Shown here piece after piece: positions 6,094 through 7,846 of a stretch of 7,846 bases of DNA. Source of the stretch: Pseudomonadota bacterium (lineage in GTDB: Bacteria > Pseudomonadota > Gammaproteobacteria > Steroidobacterales > Steroidobacteraceae); NCBI GenBank assembly GCA_028067895.1, contig JAPTUI010000145.1:1-7846 (forward strand), written 5' to 3'. Position numbers and translations under genes: made by a program. The notes below the pieces were generated by a model. The model was not told where the DNA came from, searched no databases, and worked only from the letters and a program-made list of their open reading frames with translations. Position 1 is the first letter of the stretch; every line of letters begins with the position of its first letter.

Positions 6094-7846
6094 GTGGCCG
6101 CGATCTGGTATCCGTCAAAGGAGCGTATCGCTGCTGCCACTGTGACCCGCTTCATCGAATGCGTAAATACGCATCTGCGGCTCTCGCTCAAGGATTATTG
6201 GGATCTTTACACCTGGTCGGTGATGCGACCGGAGCAGTTCTGGATCGAGCTCGCCCAGTTCGCCGATGTGCGCGCCGAGTGGGGCCGCGGACCGGTGATC
6301 GAGCAGCCCGCAGGCATGCTCGGGGCGCGATTCTTTCCGGATACGAAACTCAACTTTGCGGAGAACCTGCTCCGCTATCGCGACGAGCATCCAGCGGTGG
6401 TCTTCACCAATGAGCGGGACGCGCGGCGGGCCCTTTCATACGCGCAACTGCACGCAGAGGTCGCGCGGGTGGCTGCGGGCCTCGCACAGGCCGGCGTCGG
6501 CATCGGCGATCGGGTGGCCGGATACCTGCCCAACCTGCCGGAAGCGCTGATTGCCATGCTCGCGACCACGAGCCTCGGAGCGGTGTGGTCTGCGTGTTCG
6601 CCGGACTTTGGCGTGAATGCATTGCGCGATCGCTTCGCGCAGATCGAACCCAAGGTCCTGTTCACCGCCGATGGCTATTTTTATGCCGGCAAGGCATTCG
6701 ATTCGCTGCCACAGATCGCAGCGGTAGCGGCCCAGTTGCCCAGCGTGAGACGCATCGTCGTCGTCCCCTACGTCGCCCAACGGCCCGACCTCGCCCATCT
6801 CGGGGCGGTGGCGAGCCATGCCGCGCTCTGGAGTGAATTTGGCACCTCCGGTGCGCCGCTCCGTTTTGCACCCGTCCCGTTCAATCATCCGGTCTATATC
6901 CTTTACTCATCGGGAACGACCGGCGTTCCCAAATGCATCGTGCACGGAGTCGGCGGTACGCTTCTGGCGCACCAAAAGGAGCATCTGTTGCACGTCGATC
7001 TCCGCCGCGGCGACCGAATCTTTTATTTCACGACGTGCGGCTGGATGATGTGGAATTGGCTCGCCAGCGCGCTCGCAGTCGGAGCCACGCTTGTTCTATA
7101 CGACGGTAACCCGTTCTTTCCCGATCCGGGTGTACTGTGGCGCATGGCCGAGCGCGAGCAGGTCACAGTCTTCGGAACCAGTGCCAAGTACCTCTCGGCG
7201 CTGGAGAAGACCGGCTACGTGCCGGTCGAAACGCTCAGACTCCGGTCACTGAAGACGATCCTCTCGACCGGCTCGCCACTCCTGCCCGAAAGCTTCGATT
7301 TCGTCTATCGCGCAATCAAGGCCGATGTGCATCTCGCCTCCATTTCCGGCGGCACGGACATCATCTCGTGCTTCGCGCTCGGCTGTCCAACCCTTCCGGT
7401 TTATCGAGGCGAACTGCAGTGCCGGGGACTCGGAATGCGCGTCGAGATCTTCAACGACGCCGGCGAACCGCTGCACGGAGCCCGCGGCGAACTGGTCTGC
7501 ACCGCACCATTTCCGTCCATGCCCCTGGGCTTCTGGAACGATCCGCACGGGGCAAAATTCCGCGCCGCCTACTTCGAGCGCTACCCGGGCGTGTGGCATC
7601 ACGGCGATTACGCCGAACTTACCGAGCACGGCGGCATCCTAATCCATGGCCGTTCGGATGCGGTGCTCAATCCCGGCGGCGTGCGCATCGGCACGGCCGA
7701 GATCTACGCCGCGGTCGACAGTCTGCCGGAAATCGCCGAGTCCATCGCGGTCGGACAGGACTGGAAGGCCGATGTACGCGTCGTATTGTTCGTGCGCCTA
7801 AACCCCGGCGTCGAACTCGATGAGGAGCTCAAGAACAAGATCCGCG
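6094..7846 (+). CDS. aacS: Acetoacetyl-CoA synthetase (3' end outside window)
   Basis: This enzyme activates acetoacetate with ATP and CoA to acetoacetyl-CoA, which thiolase can split to acetyl-CoA. The frame runs without a stop from a GTG at 6094, six bases after an in-frame TAG, to the window end: 584 residues of a family of about 650. The start is supported by AAIWYPSKERIAAATVTRF, the typical AacS N-terminus; the RBS is weak. Next come an ACAS N-terminal segment (about 35-95: KDYWDLYTWSV, LNFAENLL), the ATP-binding loop YSSGTTGVPK (271-280), TTCGWMMWNW, SGGTD with Asp422, HHGD with Asp505, and GRSDAVLNPGGVRIG beginning near Arg520. GVRIGTAEIY (rather than the acetyl-CoA synthetase version) and the overall sequence favour AacS over acetyl-CoA synthetase. 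The catalytic lysine near the C-terminus lies beyond the edge. It takes the product of the divergently encoded 3-hydroxybutyrate dehydrogenase. Confidence 0.95.
   Translation, partial: MAAIWYPSKERIAAATVTRFIECVNTHLRLSLKDYWDLYTWSVMRPEQFWIELAQFADVRAEWGRGPVIEQPAGMLGARFFPDTKLNFAENLLRYRDEHPAVVFTNERDARRALSYAQLHAEVARVAAGLAQAGVGIGDRVAGYLPNLPEALIAMLATTSLGAVWSACSPDFGVNALRDRFAQIEPKVLFTADGYFYAGKAFDSLPQIAAVAAQLPSVRRIVVVPYVAQRPDLAHLGAVASHAALWSEFGTSGAPLRFAPVPFNHPVYILYSSGTTGVPKCIVHGVGGTLLAHQKEHLLHVDLRRGDRIFYFTTCGWMMWNWLASALAVGATLVLYDGNPFFPDPGVLWRMAEREQVTVFGTSAKYLSALEKTGYVPVETLRLRSLKTILSTGSPLLPESFDFVYRAIKADVHLASISGGTDIISCFALGCPTLPVYRGELQCRGLGMRVEIFNDAGEPLHGARGELVCTAPFPSMPLGFWNDPHGAKFRAAYFERYPGVWHHGDYAELTEHGGILIHGRSDAVLNPGGVRIGTAEIYAAVDSLPEIAESIAVGQDWKADVRVVLFVRLNPGVELDEELKNKIR

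Noticed and set aside
7137..7823. 228-codon open frame on the plus strand
   Set aside because: It is out of frame inside the acetoacetyl-CoA synthetase gene, which is intact across this stretch, and is Arg-rich without a domain.
1..7846. CRISPR arrays, tRNA or rRNA genes, insertion sequences
   Set aside because: I saw no regularly spaced direct repeats, no tRNA-like cloverleaf, no rRNA-like stretch and no transposase-like protein in any frame.

Overview
This is a high-GC window from a proteobacterium. The TonB-dependent outer-membrane receptor shows a Gram-negative cell. The gene mix (sphingomonad/Nevskiales-like TonB receptor, HSL-type esterase, TetR regulator, short-chain dehydrogenase) would fit a catabolically versatile Gamma- or Alphaproteobacterium, but the sequence alone does not fix the lineage.

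Layout. Positions 2-145 (+) hold the end of a BrnA-type antitoxin gene that enters from the left edge; it is unrelated to the rest. It converges on a three-gene minus-strand unit, read right to left: a TetR-family regulator (2663-2007), a 3-hydroxybutyrate dehydrogenase (1986-1207) and an alpha/beta hydrolase (1071-187). A 139-bp divergent regulatory region (2664-2802) with inverted repeats separates it from a plus-strand unit: a TonB-dependent receptor (2803-5067), an HSL-family esterase starting at a GTG 10 bases after the receptor stop (5078-5986), and acetoacetyl-CoA synthetase (from a GTG at 6094, running off the right edge without its last roughly 60-75 residues). No gene-free stretch exceeds 300 bases.

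How the genes may work together. Two enzymes are recognised with confidence, and they catalyse consecutive steps: 3-hydroxybutyrate to acetoacetate (dehydrogenase), then acetoacetate to acetoacetyl-CoA (synthetase). The two alpha/beta hydrolases would supply 3-hydroxybutyrate or acetoacetate from esters or oligomers, and the TonB receptor would bring the substrate across the outer membrane. The TetR protein probably controls both arms from the shared intergenic region. The window therefore reads as a compact divergent locus for uptake and use of 3-hydroxybutyrate esters or oligomers, for example products of polyhydroxybutyrate breakdown. The enzyme steps are well supported by motifs. The transported substrate and the roles of the hydrolases are inference.
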